64,000 bases of DNA from Hawksworthiomyces lignivorus. Lineage: Eukaryota; Ascomycota; Sordariomycetes; Ophiostomatales; Ophiostomataceae. Positions within the stretch are counted from its first letter, which is position 1. Each line of letters starts with the position of its first letter. The notes under the pieces were generated by a model. That model searched no databases. It was not told the origin of the DNA and saw only the letters and a list, made by a program, of their open reading frames with translations. Below, piece by piece: positions 21,820 to 33,347 of this stretch. A program made the translations under genes and the position numbers. The stretch spans positions 62,001 through 126,000 of the forward strand of contig NTMA01000112.1 in assembly GCA_002917075.1 (NCBI GenBank), read 5' to 3'.

Positions 21820-22750
21820 TTATGTGTTACAGTCGTGCTCTAGGGTAAGGAAGAGGTTAAGTCTCGCCTCTTTACCGTCAGAGTCCTTAGCAATTTCAAT
21901 ATTGAGAGCCCCACAGCAGCCTTGAGATTATCAAGAATAGGCTGACCTCGGCCAAGGCCATTCCCGCGTAGATCCGCCGGCCAGCTCCATAGGCGAAGTG
22001 GTCACGGTCATCGGGATTCGCCGCTGAAACATACTCCTGTGCACTAAGAGGGTAATTCAAGTAACGCTCAGGTCGAAAACTGTCGGGTTCTGGGAACCGC
22101 TTTTCATCAAAGTGGACTGAGTAGGCATTGGCGACAACACTTGTGCCTGCGGGAATGTAATAATTCCCGTACCAATCACCTTTGGATGTGGCGTGGGAGA
22201 AACCTGAAGAAATGTTAGAAAGAACAGAAATAAAGGAAATAGCAATAAGCATGAAATTCTTACCTTGGTTGGAGAAGGGCCTCCAATGCATCGTCTCCTT
22301 GATGATGGCCCGAATATATGGCATCGAAGGCTCGTCTTCCATTACTGGAAGACGATCGCCGCCTATAACACGGTCTAGCTCTTCGTGGGCTTTCTGCAGA
22401 ACCTCTGGATTCGTAAGACAACCCATTATCATGAAATTTTGGATATCTGCTGTTGTTCCAGCACCAGCAAAAAGCAAGCCGATAGCTACAAGCGATACTT
22501 CTCGAGAGGTCCAGCCTTCCTTTTCGTACACTCGAGCAAACTGACTGGCAAAACACGGGCGATCTGTGCCATCCTGTACTGCCTTTACTGCTAGCTTCCA
22601 CCAGGCATTGGCAATGGTCTCCAGATAGGTACGGTCACGGTCGTAAGTCGCCCGCCACGGAGCCAAAATGCGAGGCAGTCTTTGCAAGAAAGGCCATTTG
22701 TCGTCAGGAAAATCGGCAATTTCCAGGCGCGGCTCTAGCCATTTGCTCAT
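21820..22750 (-). pseudogene. cytochrome P450, C-terminal half, haem-ligand Cys lost
   Basis: The retained half shows the I-helix F-A-G-A-G-T-T-A-D, the ExxR motif K-E-T-M-H-W-R, a P-E-R-Y segment and the haem loop F-A-Y-G-A-G-R-R-I-Y-A-G. The absolutely conserved Cys of FxxGxRxCxG is Tyr (TAC), so no thiolate ligand is possible. A 60-bp in-frame intron (22263-22204) interrupts the ExxR-downstream region. About 200 N-terminal residues, including the membrane anchor, are missing upstream of 22750. After L-L-W an extra G near 21915 shifts frame; the true tail (A-L-N-I-E-I-A-K-D) continues in the next frame to a TAA at 21822-21820. Layout is that of an O-methylsterigmatocystin oxidoreductase-like (CYP64-type) P450, but clan assignment is tentative. 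Confidence 0.82.
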
Positions 22751-22830
22751 AAATACGAGCGAAATAGACGACAGTTGCGCAAATGAGTGTACCCGGACAC
22801 TAAGGCCGTGTCAGACTAGCCGGAATATAT

Positions 22831-22905
22831 AGAGTTTAATCGTATTTATTAGCCAATCCTGACCATTTACGTCTAATCTAGGTGGAACCCTCTGGGGCAG
22901 AAACC
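22831..22905. repeat. dispersed repeat copy A
   Basis: Its left half (22831-22870, ending CCTGACCATTTAC) matches copy B at 30069-30109. Its right half (about 22851-22905, containing GGAACCCTCTGGGG) matches copy C at 30736-30790. The origin is unknown; a relic of a transposon end is likely. Confidence 0.6.
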
Positions 22906-22960
22906 ACCGCCTAATTAAGTGAAGATATTATTGTACAAAATAAGACAGTCTGAGTAGTGA

Positions 22961-22977
22961 TAGTAGTAGTAGTAGTT
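22961..22977. repeat. TAG/CTA trinucleotide tail of the LINE fragment
   Basis: A five-unit TAG run lies at the 3' side of the minus-strand retroelement fragment, where LINEs of the fungal Tad group often end in a simple repeat. Element assignment is inference. Confidence 0.55.
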
Positions 22978-23965
22978 AAACAAAGGAGATTATATTATTA
23001 GTGAGTAGGGCTACGTCTGTGGCGTATCCTCCTCGAGTTGGCCTGCCAAGTTGTACGCTGGTATGCGCCCGCTCCGTTTGAGCCACCGTAGTACGGGACG
23101 GGCCGTCGGCCCTCCCGTATTCAGGCGGTGATTCAGGTCAGCCGGAGTCTGGGACCATGCCGGGGGTTTTCCTGCCGTATCGGGGCAGTGAAGTATTACG
23201 TACTCCGGGGTCTCTTCCGCCGCGCCGTAGGTGCACAGGGGAGAGTCCCGGTTTTTGTGTATGTGGTGGAGGTGCGTCGTCAAACCGATGTGGCTCGTTC
23301 GTACTTGTGTCAGAAGACTGCTTTCGACTTTGGTGAGGTGTCGGTAAACTCTGACCACATCTCTGCCTCTCGATTTAAGAATATAGCCTGTCGTTGGTTG
23401 AGGTATAAATCCGATTGTGTAAGCCCTACCTCCGTGTATAGTAGAGGGAACGGTGTGGAGTCGAATACGCCGGTGACGGTACGAAGGTAGTCGTTGTATC
23501 TCTTGTCGAACCGTTTGGCCAGTCCTCTGGCCGTCCCGCCCTCCGGCGTAGGGGTGTGGTACACTGGCGCACCGAAGGCGATCAGGCTCCGGATCGCTGC
23601 CGTGAAGATGATACGTGCCCAGGGAAGGGTACAGCCCCACGTCTTGCCTGTGAGCCTCGTGAGGGCTAGATTTTGTGTTTTAAGCTTCTTGGTGACTTGT
23701 TTGTAGTGTGCGGCGAAGATTAGCTTCCTGGCGAGCCAGATGCCGAGGAATCGGGCCTCTGTAAGTGGTTGTAAGACGGTGTCGGCGTTCAACCGGAGGG
23801 CTTCGGTAGGGGCCTGTCGTGCTCGACAGAAGTGGAGGAGCTCGCTCTTCGCCGGCGCAAAGGCGACGCCTCTAGAGTTTGTTAGCATAAGTCAGCTAAG
23901 ATTGTGTGACGCTGATGTCTCGGCGGCTCCACTATCTGAGCGCTGTAGCTATTTTCGCATAATTT
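22961..23965 (-). mobile_element. non-LTR retrotransposon (LINE, Tad-like) 3' fragment
   Basis: The minus-strand frame 23888-23310 shows the C-terminal part of a LINE reverse transcriptase: G-V-A-F-x-P-A-K-S-E-L-L-H-F, then F-L-G-I-W-L, and a thumb region with W-A-R-I-I-F and Y-N-D-Y-L-R-T-V-T-G. A shifted frame (to 23011) carries the distal part with a degenerate zinc-knuckle, L-C-T-Y-G-A-A-E-E-T-P-E-Y-V-I-L-H-C-P, where the family usually has Cys and His at the two Tyr positions. RT sequence can be followed back to about 23960 with a stop; endonuclease and catalytic RT core are absent. The copy is therefore 5'-truncated and frameshifted, ending at the simple tail. Dead copy between two other pseudogenes. 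Confidence 0.8.
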
Positions 23966-24737
23966 GTTAAGCTCCACCGATCTTTTCAGCCTTCTTGGTC
24001 AAAACTGTTTTAATGATGGCAGCTGTTATTCGATTTGAGACGTGAAATTCCAATTTTTACTTGAAAAAAAATTGATCAAGGGGAGTATTTACATTCTATG
24101 AATTCTACTTTTATAGATATTTATTTTTTGATTCATTTCATGTAGATTTCATCCAAACACTAGAAAAGCGGATCCCATGCGCCAGCTGAATGCTAACCTG
24201 ATTCACCATGCGATGGTGGTCAGTCCTTTCCAAACAAAACAAGCTTAATTATCGTGACAAAAACAAAACGATACGAATGGCGGTTTTTATATTTCTAACT
24301 GTCGCTAGGAAGTGGCTTATACTCCGGGAGACTCAAATTAGACCAAGACTTTGTGTCGATTACCCGATCGCAAATTCTGACCACTAATCGGCCCTAGGCA
24401 CCCAATTTGGGAATCCGAGATAATATCCGTCATAGGTATTGAGCATCCCAAAAATCGTGCAAGAGTACATCACCAAGTTTTTAATATGCGCGATTTCTTG
24501 GCAATCCATTGTTAAATAATCGACGAATCGATTTACCCACGACAGTCGCCTGGATAAGAAATCAGATATTTTGTTTCTGATAGACCACGGATATATAAGG
24601 ACGAACTTGTTATTGTGCGACCGAGACTTTACTACTCTCTTAGGCAGACTGTGCATTGTTATACCTTTTACCAAATTTCACACTGCATTTATTTTGCTAA
24701 TTTGCGTTGCTCGCTACTCTGAACCGATACTTCTGTT
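23966..24737. other. intergenic between LINE fragment and potassium-transporter remnant
   Basis: No supported gene. The minus-strand frame at 24384-24674 has no family pattern. The 3' part is the presumed old promoter of the transporter. Confidence 0.4.
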
Positions 24738-27372
24738 ATGGCAGAAAACAATACTGATAACATAGCGCCTCTGAGGATTCAGTTCGAGGATGAGCTCCAA
24801 CCTACACGTGGACAGGCATCTAGTAGCTGGAACAATACAGCAGAGCCCGAGAAAACTGATGCTGATCACAACATTGACGATGAGGAACGCGCTAGACATG
24901 TTACTGATGAGGACAATCATGGTGTTCGAAAGCAAGTTTGTTGATAGGCATTGGTTCCCAAGGGCACCGGACTTATCTGATTTAAGAATTGGTAGACGTA
25001 TCGCGGCTTTACTCTTGCGTAGGTTGCTTTCCAGTCTACTAGAGTCATCTATGGAGATATTGGAACAGTAAGTGATTCCGTATACTAATAGCAAGATATC
25101 GGGGTATGAGATAGGAATATGCAAAGAAAAATCCCAGTTTGCCAGTCCAGCTTTTGCTAATTTTATTTATCACAGTCGCCGCTCTACGTTTACTCGTCAA
25201 CTTTCTCGTCGCAGCCATCGTGGGACAACCTTGTTAGCGCTCTGTCCATCATTATCTAGTACTTGACTTTGATTGTTACCGTCAAATACACCTTCATTGT
25301 TTTGTCATCTGGTGACGATGGACAGGGTGGCACTTTCGCATTGTACTCCCTACTATCACGGTACACAAACCTCAATGATCGTGGAGCAAATAATAGCAAC
25401 AGTATCAGAATGGAAAGGTACTTAACAAACGACATGCGACTTTCTGGTCGCAATATCAGGAGCGTGATTGAAAAATCTAAAATGCTTCAATTTCTTCTGA
25501 AAGTCATTGGCGTGGTGGGAGTATCCATGGTTATAGCAGACGGTGTTCTTACGCCTGCTCAGTCTGTCCTAGGCGCCATTCAAGGTCTTCTCGTTGTTAA
25601 CCTGACCTTGGTACAGCAACAGTCGTTGGAACGACATGAGGCGTTTTGGTCTGTCTTTTCATAATACAACCGTTTGGAACGGCAAAAATAGGCACCACAT
25701 TCGCCCCTATTGTTACTGTGTGGCTGCTTTTTAATCTTTGTGCTGGCATATATAACTTAGCGACTCACGACTACACCGTTCTGAAAGCCTTTAGCCCATA
25801 TTTTGCTTTTAGCTATCTAGTTCGTAATGGCGAGAAGGGTTGGAGAAGTCTAGGCGGTCTTCTCTTGGCATTCACTGGCGTGGAAGCCTTGTTTGCTGAT
25901 TTAGGTGCTTTCAGCAAAAGGGCTATCCAATTTTCTTGGCTCGGGTTGGCGTACCCTTGTCTGCTTATCAGCTACATCGGTCAGGCAGCTTTTATATCTG
26001 CTGATGCGAATCAAGTTGCCTACACGAACCCATTTTTTTACACCGTTCCTCCGGGGGTCTTTCCATTTCAGGTATGTTTATTCAAATCAGCTAACTTCAG
26101 AAGCAAATTGCTAATGTATATTTCACAGCATGGTAATCGCCATTCTTGCGTCAATTGTTGCATCCCAGGCCATGATCACAAGTACTTTCAAGCTCTTAAT
26201 TCAAGTTATGCGACTGTCGTACTTCCTGCATATAAAAGTTGTCCACACAAGCAAAACCTTCCATGAGCAAGTGTCCCTGCCACTTGCTAACTGGCTTCTC
26301 ATGATCGGAACTGTCATTGTCACTGTTGTGTATAACAATGTAAGAAATCAATTTTGTATCCTTGAGTCAATGTCTCCATTGACATTTTACCTAACACTTT
26401 ACAGACCACTTCATTGGGTAATGCATATGGCGTTTGAGTTATTAGCGTTGCATTTTTGACGACTTGCATGGTGTCCCTCGTGGCTCTGATTGTGTGGTGT
26501 TTACCTCTCTACGTTGCCTTACCGGTTTTTCTGGTGTGTCTCGCACTGGACGGTGTGTATTTGACATCAGTTTTGACCAAGGTGCCTACAGGAGCATGGT
26601 TCACAATTGTGCTCTCTGGAATTCTCAGTTCCGTCTTTATCCTATGGATATTCGGAAAAGAAGCACAATGGGCAGCTGAGGGTCAAGATCGATGGGAACC
26701 AAATACTCTATTAACCAATACTCCCAACAGCCGCAACCCAGATGCGACGCTGCGGCTTGCGACAGAGTTCGGCCACACGCCTGTATCAACAGTCCCCGGT
26801 CTAGGTATATTTTTTGACAAGGCCGGTGATTCGACAGTTTTACCCCCGTCATTCACGCACTTCTTGCGCAAATTCGCCGCGCGGCCTGCTGTTATCATCT
26901 TTTTTCATATGCGCCCACTACCTATGCCAAGTGTGCCACACGATGAACGCTATCTTGTGACTCGCACCCGTGGTACTCTATGTGTCTATTACCTAGCTGC
27001 GATTCCATCATTATGCGTCACGGCTATGCCGATGATGTCTTACACCCGGGTCTGGCGATTGAACTAGTCAATCAGATACAGTTGACTTTAGGGCCAGGAA
27101 TTCATAACAAGAACAGCAGCATGGCCACTGATGCGTCGTCTGATCTAGAGACTTTAGAAGAGGCTGCTTTGTCGCAAATTGTCTACATATTCGGCAAAGA
27201 AGCTATGAGAGTGAGTCGGCCAGTAAATTTTGGATAGAGACCCTGGGCATACACCAGATTTGCCCTCCTCGAATTGTACCTTTGGATTCGCGAAAACTCG
27301 AGAACCAAGCTTGCGGATCTTGACATTGAAATTGACAGATTGATTGAAGTTGGTTTTGTCAAAGAGAGATAA
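24738..27372 (+). pseudogene. HAK/KUP potassium transporter, disrupted
   Basis: Recognisable nearly end to end: an acidic N-terminus, Q-S-T-R-V-I-Y-G-D-I-G-T followed after an intron (donor 25071) by S-P-L-Y-V-Y-S-S, then D-D-G-Q-G-G-T-F-A-L-Y. A-D-G-V-L-T-P-A-Q-S-V-L-G-A, G-V-E-A-L-F-A-D-L-G-A-F and A-Y-I/F-S are also seen, and the C-terminus is G-F-V-K-E-R. Lesions: in-frame TAG at 24993-24995, 25020-25022 and 25257-25259 (the last where family members have Trp), TGA at 25637-25639 and 26435-26437, a TAG at 27235-27237, and frame changes near 24940, 25610 and 26985. The intact gene would encode a roughly 750-800 aa plasma-membrane K+ uptake protein with about 12 membrane spans. Several lesions are TGG-to-TAG type. 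Confidence 0.85.
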
Positions 27373-28291
27373 GCATAGGTTGGATAAGAATGTATCAATA
27401 GCTAAGTAAAAATCGTGTAGCCTCTTGAAACACATACGACTCCAACCCCCTCCCTTCCCCCCCTTCAAAAAAAATATTTTCAGTTGAAACTCGACGTGAT
27501 CGTTAACTCGTAGTTACTCGGACAGGACAAAGGTATTTAATTAAATAGCCCTCGTATGTGAGATTACCTTCAAGTATTCAGCAGCCATCTAACGCAAATT
27601 TCCAAAGAGCATATCCGTCTTGAGGTCCATCTTTTACCTGCAATGCAAGTGTGTGTCACTTGGATGCACTTACAAGGGAGGATGCGGTTGCATTTGCTAA
27701 CCAATTGCAGTAGCAGCACCGTAAGAAACTGTCAGGACTGCTCTAAGCTTTCTATCTCCTTGAGATCCAAATTATTACTTTTTTACCATTTACAATTGTT
27801 ACTTCACTCCCTATTACAATTGCACATAATTTGTTTTGGTACTTTTGCAAGGGTTTCGGCCAATTAAATTATCTTCAAAAAAGTCATAATTTGGATCTCA
27901 AGGGTATACACCGATGCTACTCGCTCAACAAGAGAAAGCCTGCAGTTCGCGCTATGGAGCGGTAATTTAAAGGAAAGAAGCGCATTCTGAACTAGTGACT
28001 TGGTTGGCTAATTGGAAAAGGTGGTAGCAGAGATGTGATAACCCAGTAACTTTTGATTATAATTTTCTTCGACTATATTACTATTCTATTATTGTCACAC
28101 GCTTATGCCTCTTGTATCATAAAGTCGCATTTGAAAAGCGCGGTTTCTCAGTTAAGAGAGTTCTTCGGATAAACACCATTCTGTACAAGAAAGCAATCCT
28201 GCTGCCGTGCACCTCAAATTCTAAGAATTTCCGAAATAATTGCACGGTGACCTTTTACACGTGATTGCAAGTCATTTTGTACCGTCTTTCC
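27373..28291. other. intergenic, nothing recognised
   Basis: Convergent 3' region. Small frames show no family. A C/A-rich homopolymer patch lies around 27445-27475. Confidence 0.45.
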
Positions 28292-28861
28292 TTATAATGT
28301 GCACAGCTCGTAAGTGAAATCAGTAAGCTGTATGATTGTCGGTATCGTCAGATTCGCTGCATCTCCAGAAAAGAAGAAATAAATTTCGGTTTCTGGACTG
28401 TCCCAACTCGGAGCTGTGCCTGTGTACGATAGCCAAGTATCTAGAGTGTCCAAGGAAAAGTCGACAGGATCGCCACCAAAATCAAGGGATAGCTGACCCT
28501 GGCCGTTGCCGTTGCTCACAATATAATATTGGAAAGATAAGGTATAGATGTTATTTCGCACTGTTGGCACAAACTGATCGAGGGATCCGACACCGAAGCT
28601 ACCAGAGTCCAAAGTAATACACGAGCCTTCTCGATTAATGCAGCTACCTGCTGTACCCGTATCACTCACATCCCAGTAATATGTACCGTTTGTGAAGTCG
28701 CCGTTTACTATGAGATTGGGTCCGCAACCAGGTGGAGACGAGGGCGTCGGCGAAATAAAAGCGGCGGAAGAGGTAGATGATGGTGACGACGGCTTACACC
28801 GGGTGGCCCCGACGGAGGTAGCGTAAGTTACGCCAAGTGCGAGAAAAAGTGAGGCTTTCAT
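28292..28861 (-). CDS. second secreted Ser/Thr/Pro-linker protein with CBM-like domain
   Basis: Single-exon 189-aa frame. There is a signal peptide of about 19 residues (M-K-A-S-L-F-L-A-L-G start, V-G-A cleavage). A short Ser/Thr/Pro linker follows (about 24-44). Then comes a compact jelly-roll-like domain opening with N-L-I-V-N-G-D-F-T-N-G and containing Y-T-L-S-F-Q-Y-Y-I and a late W-D-S-P-E-T-E-I-Y-F-F-F. The N-L-I-V-N-G-D-F opening is characteristic of CBM4/9-like or DUF642-like glycan-binding folds in secreted fungal proteins. Four to six Cys could form disulfides. The design parallels the protein at 20174, 7.5 kb away, though they are not close copies. Function unknown; extracellular location well supported. 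Intact. Confidence 0.75.
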   Translation of the reverse strand: MKASLFLALGVTYATSVGATRCKPSSPSSTSSAAFISPTPSSPPGCGPNLIVNGDFTNGTYYWDVSDTGTAGSCINREGSCITLDSGSFGVGSLDQFVPTVRNNIYTLSFQYYIVSNGNGQGQLSLDFGGDPVDFSLDTLDTWLSYTGTAPSWDSPETEIYFFFSGDAANLTIPTIIQLTDFTYELCTL

Positions 28862-30068
28862 TCTGGTGAATGTGAACTGGATATTCGAAGATAATTGTCA
28901 ACGAAGTGAAGACAGATGTCGAGGCGGCAGAGTAGTGCACGTCTTTCTTCGGTAGAGGGTAGGGCATAGCCATAAGCTGGAGAAAACTGAAATCAAAATC
29001 CAATGGAGGCACACCACCACCATGTTTAAAGTCGGACAAGGTCATAGCAGAATTAGAGGAGGGTAAAAATGACGAAAAACAAAATCTGAAGATCTAGTAT
29101 ACTAAAGATTTAAGAGCACGGATGATGCCTTCGGCGGTCTCAACGTAAGCATATGCGTCGCAAAATATCAGCACAAGAAATTGTACGACGTGTTACTCCG
29201 TGCATGCAGTTCGTATTGCAGGCACGCTAATTTCCCCTGGCACTCAAAATGGAAATCACTAATCTTGGCTAGCCTTTTTCAACAAATGAAATTACGGGAA
29301 TAACGCCAAACGAACTGGCGTCTAGTTAGTCTACGCCACATCTAATACTGGTTGACGAAGTTTTATTGTTGATTTGTTCTGTCTGTTCATGGGCTACCTC
29401 ATTTAATGAATAAGCTTGAAGATAGCTCCTCCTGCACGTCCCTTCTCAGTCTCCCTCTCAAGTCAGTTTGATTAGAGCCGTTGATTAGAAGAGGTCAAAG
29501 GATATCATAGAGGGCACTCTCTATAAGCCTGGTGCTATATACAGTGTATGACCACGGTATTTAAGTGATAGGCGTACGGTATCAGCTTAGAGGCAGGATA
29601 TTATTATATAAGCATTGCTCAACACGCTCAGTTACATTTGGGCCACTTTCATGATCTTTTATTTCAACAGACATGTACAATATTCTTGCAAACAGCGAGC
29701 TTTTTTGAGAGAGAGAGATTCGCAACAGAATTCGCTACATTCTCAGAATCTATACCAAATAGCACGAAACTGCCCTGTTAGCTACTTTTGCCTTTGTAGG
29801 CATTCGGGTAGTTTCACTCGTGTAAACCGTGTCCTGCTCACGCACAAGTAGCTTTGAATCTTGTCTTGTATGTGGATCTTTTGAGAATCCAATGGGGAAT
29901 GCTGTGTAGATATGTGCCAAAAGGCCTTTTGCTTCAGCCAATGCCACGTCTCTGCGCCAGAAAAATAACAAATTGGAAAAGTTTTGCCGATGACTTGAAG
30001 ATTCGCAGAGTTGTTCTATTTTCTGTGGGAAATTAGAGGCGCGATTCCGCCCACAGCTTCAGATACGA

Positions 30069-30109
30069 TAGAGCTCAATCGTATTATTTGCCAGTCTTGA
30101 CCATTTACC
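30069..30109. repeat. dispersed repeat copy B
   Basis: About 40 bp matching the left half of copy A (22831-22870) with a few mismatches; both end with TGACCATTTAC. Confidence 0.55.
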
Positions 30110-30735
30110 TCCATACATTCAGTTATGATAAGCGGATTTAAATACCAAGCTTTAATTGGAAAATTAACGGATGAATTCCTGAAAATAGACTGCTACCTGC
30201 TAGCATGTCTCTGAGTCTGCATAAATTATGAATTGGACACTTCGACGAAGTACGGCTGTGATTTTAATCTTTACATGTGCGTATGATTCTCAAGTTACGC
30301 ATGAAAATAAGTTGAAGTAAAGCTGCGAAATGTGCCCATCTACTACGTGAATTATGATGACTTTGACTATAATCCTAAGTCTATGTCTTATTTTAGGTAA
30401 TGGAGTAGTCTTATTATTGTGCAACCCTTTCCGAACCACTAAGTTGTTGGCGGGCAAGAGACCCTAGAGAACCGAAGACAGCAATGATCAAAGTCTACCT
30501 AAGTATGTAGGGAGAGGCTTCTCTCAGCTTTGCCGTCCTTCGCCGCCCAAGAACGTAGAAAAGGAAGAGGGCAGACTTTTTGACCATTTTATTGGATAGA
30601 GCTGGGTAGGCATCTTCATACAGAAAAATAGAGTAATATTGCTTCCAATTAGGTGAATCCTTACACGTGAACTCCGCTAAAAAAGCAGTTGGTTGAGTTT
30701 TCGCGAAGATAGGTTTCGTCGTCTTTTACTCTTTC

Positions 30736-30790
30736 AGCCAATCCTGACTATGTGATACTTAATCTAGCGGAACCCTCTGGGGAAGAAACT
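30736..30790. repeat. dispersed repeat copy C
   Basis: About 55 bp matching the right half of copy A (22851-22905), sharing AGCCAATCCTGAC and GGAACCCTCTGGGG in the same order and orientation. Confidence 0.6.
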
Positions 30791-33347
30791 GCTGTAGAAC
30801 TAACCTTCTAACCCTTCATGCCAACTCTGCTGCCTCCTCCGCTGCCTTCAGGGCAGAATTCGCAAAGGTAGCTAACAGACGTCTGCACAGCCTTTACGCC
30901 AGCCCATCCTCAGGATCACCGCACTTACAGACGAAGAGAGGTGGCTTCCAAGGAGACTACGATTTTAAGTCCCTTTTGCGTTATAGTATAGTAGCCTTAG
31001 AGGTTAGGTCGAGTCGACGAGCTTGCTCCCCTCGCTCTCGCTATATTTCACCGAGACAAAGTAATAGAAATTCTCCAGCTGTGAAAGTTCAAGAGTCGCT
31101 ACGTGGTATGAAATCCTACCGCGTCTTCATTTTTGTATTCAAAAACCCCTGACTTGATTTTAACAGATATACTGAGTTCTATCGCTATTATATATTTATT
31201 ACCTTTATTATGCCTCTTTTCTTTGCGTCCAGCCTGGAGTTATGGAAAGGTCAGGCTTGCGCAGTTACAGGACAGGTTCTTATTTACAACTATAACATTT
31301 TTTTTTTCTTTTCTTTTTTTTTCTCTCTACGGAATTTCTAATGTTTGAGCATGACAAGGCGCTGCATTAGATGGGATCCTCAGCACTGCAATGGTTGATC
31401 ATTGCAACGTTGGTGCTGTGTTTGGTTCTATTTTTATGGTAATTACTACTTGTAATGTTGGACGTAAACATCCTTGTGGCTGGATCCGTTCCACTTATTA
31501 TTGGTTCCATCTTCATCGAGCAGCTATGGAAATATTCATGATGAAGTTTTAACTCATTCCCACCAAACTCATTATTGAGTGCATCACTTGCATCGCACCT
31601 ATCAATCGGAAGCTTGCCTCACCATAGCACAGCTATGTGCTTCGTTCTCAACTTTGCACCAAGCTCTTTGGCCTACTACCAGCTTGCTGGATTATCTATG
31701 AATTTAATTTCCATATACGCTGATCCCAGCGGAGGTTTCTTCTGTTGTTAAACGCCGACATTACTCTTCATATTTTTGCATTAAGCATTTAGTTTACGAA
31801 GTGAGCTCTTGCATCAATTTTGTTAGTTAGTTCTCTGACGATTCTCAGTCCGTGCTTAGCACGTCTCAGAAGCACGCTGTTAAAAAAGAAATTTCGGCGC
31901 TCATGTAAAAGTTTTCCTGCTAGTATAACAAAGCGCAGAATGGAACTAAATTTATACATTTACATATTGAATATTTTAGTTTGGCGTCTGAAAATCTTGT
32001 CGTCGCTTGCGGTAAAAATTACCTCGTTAATAAAAAAAAAATTCAACACAAGAGGTGTAATGGCCGCCTACTCAATTAAAAGGCTATTGAATAATGTCAA
32101 GTCGGGATCTGTTGTTGTGATTGAAGGATGATCGGACTTAAGGTCCAGCCGATTCTGCCACCAAATTTATATGGCAAATACGGGCATTACACTAATGCTA
32201 ACATCTCAGAAGTACTCTGTCTGCACCACCTAGGATCCATCTTAGACGCCACAAATAATTGCGATACAGACGTAGCTACAGATCAAAATAACCGGTTGCG
32301 CTATAAGTAAATATGTACATACATACAGTACCACGTAGCATTTCTTATCTGCCAAACCGCTCCCTTATCGCACTAAGAGATTTGGGCTGTACCTTCCCCA
32401 TCTCATCATACTCCTTGATCCTATAACGCCATATCGACTAGAAATTATCACATCTCAGTCCCAAAAGAGAGAGACGATAGCGAGAGGTCTAGAACATACT
32501 GTAGCAATGCTATTAGAGAAATTAGTCCGGTAGAGCTAGCGATAACTAACGGGAGTCAAGCATTAGCATGCTGCGGGGAAAATAAATTCTCCAAAGAGGA
32601 CGAGTTGGAAGGCTTACAGTCCACTGTCACAACTAAGAGACATCTATTGTCGAATTGGTTCAGTCAGATATTTATTTGTCTAGACAAATTCAAAAGGGCA
32701 TGTTTTTAATCTTATCAATTAAATAAAAATGAAAGAAACTGTTGAGTGGCTTTCTTTTGCGTAGAATATATAACACATAGTTTGCGGCTATACTTCGCTG
32801 TTCGCCACCTTTTTTATCTCGATGTGCTTAACGTTTGAGTTATGCAGTAGAGTTGGCCAACATCTGAGACTTCCAAATTAATATAAAGACAGATTCTACA
32901 TATTTAAGATACCGCTTAGGGTGACCTGGAAGGTGGATGCTTGCTCAGCAAGAAAAAATGTGGGATGGAATGGTATGTTATGTAGCAGAAGACCAGTAAA
33001 ATTGCAATACGGTACCAAACGTGATGCCTGGGGCTGATGATATGCGCGGGGAAGGACGTATAACGCAATTCATCAACACTGAAATCCTTTATGACACAAC
33101 GGTTTCTATGAATGCTTCTATCAAGGTTGGTAATAAGTCCAAGTCATGTCATAAATGGCTAATATTCTTTTTGATGAAATGGTACTTCACAATGTAACGC
33201 TGAGTATGTGTATTTAAGGTTACCTACATCCAACAACGACACTGCTAGTTGACTCGGATAGCACTATTTGGTGTAGAAGAACATACTAAAAAAAGAACAA
33301 CAAGTTATTTTATTTTAATTTTTTTGGTTTGCATTCTTTTGATAAGC

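Larger units (their letters stand above)
28862..33347. other. 4.5-kb gene-poor region with repeat relics
   Basis: No convincing gene. It contains dispersed repeat copies B (30069-30109) and C (30736-30790), a somewhat GC-richer island at about 30810-31110, a T-rich tract at 31290-31325 and AT-rich filler. Frames at 31133, 31820 and 32128 are low-complexity or lack any family pattern. The last 300 bp are the presumed promoter of the MFS gene. Best read as decayed repeat or TE space. Confidence 0.5.

Noticed and set aside
31133..32310. Three small plus-strand frames as genes
   Set aside because: AT-driven low-complexity peptides without splice continuity or family motifs.
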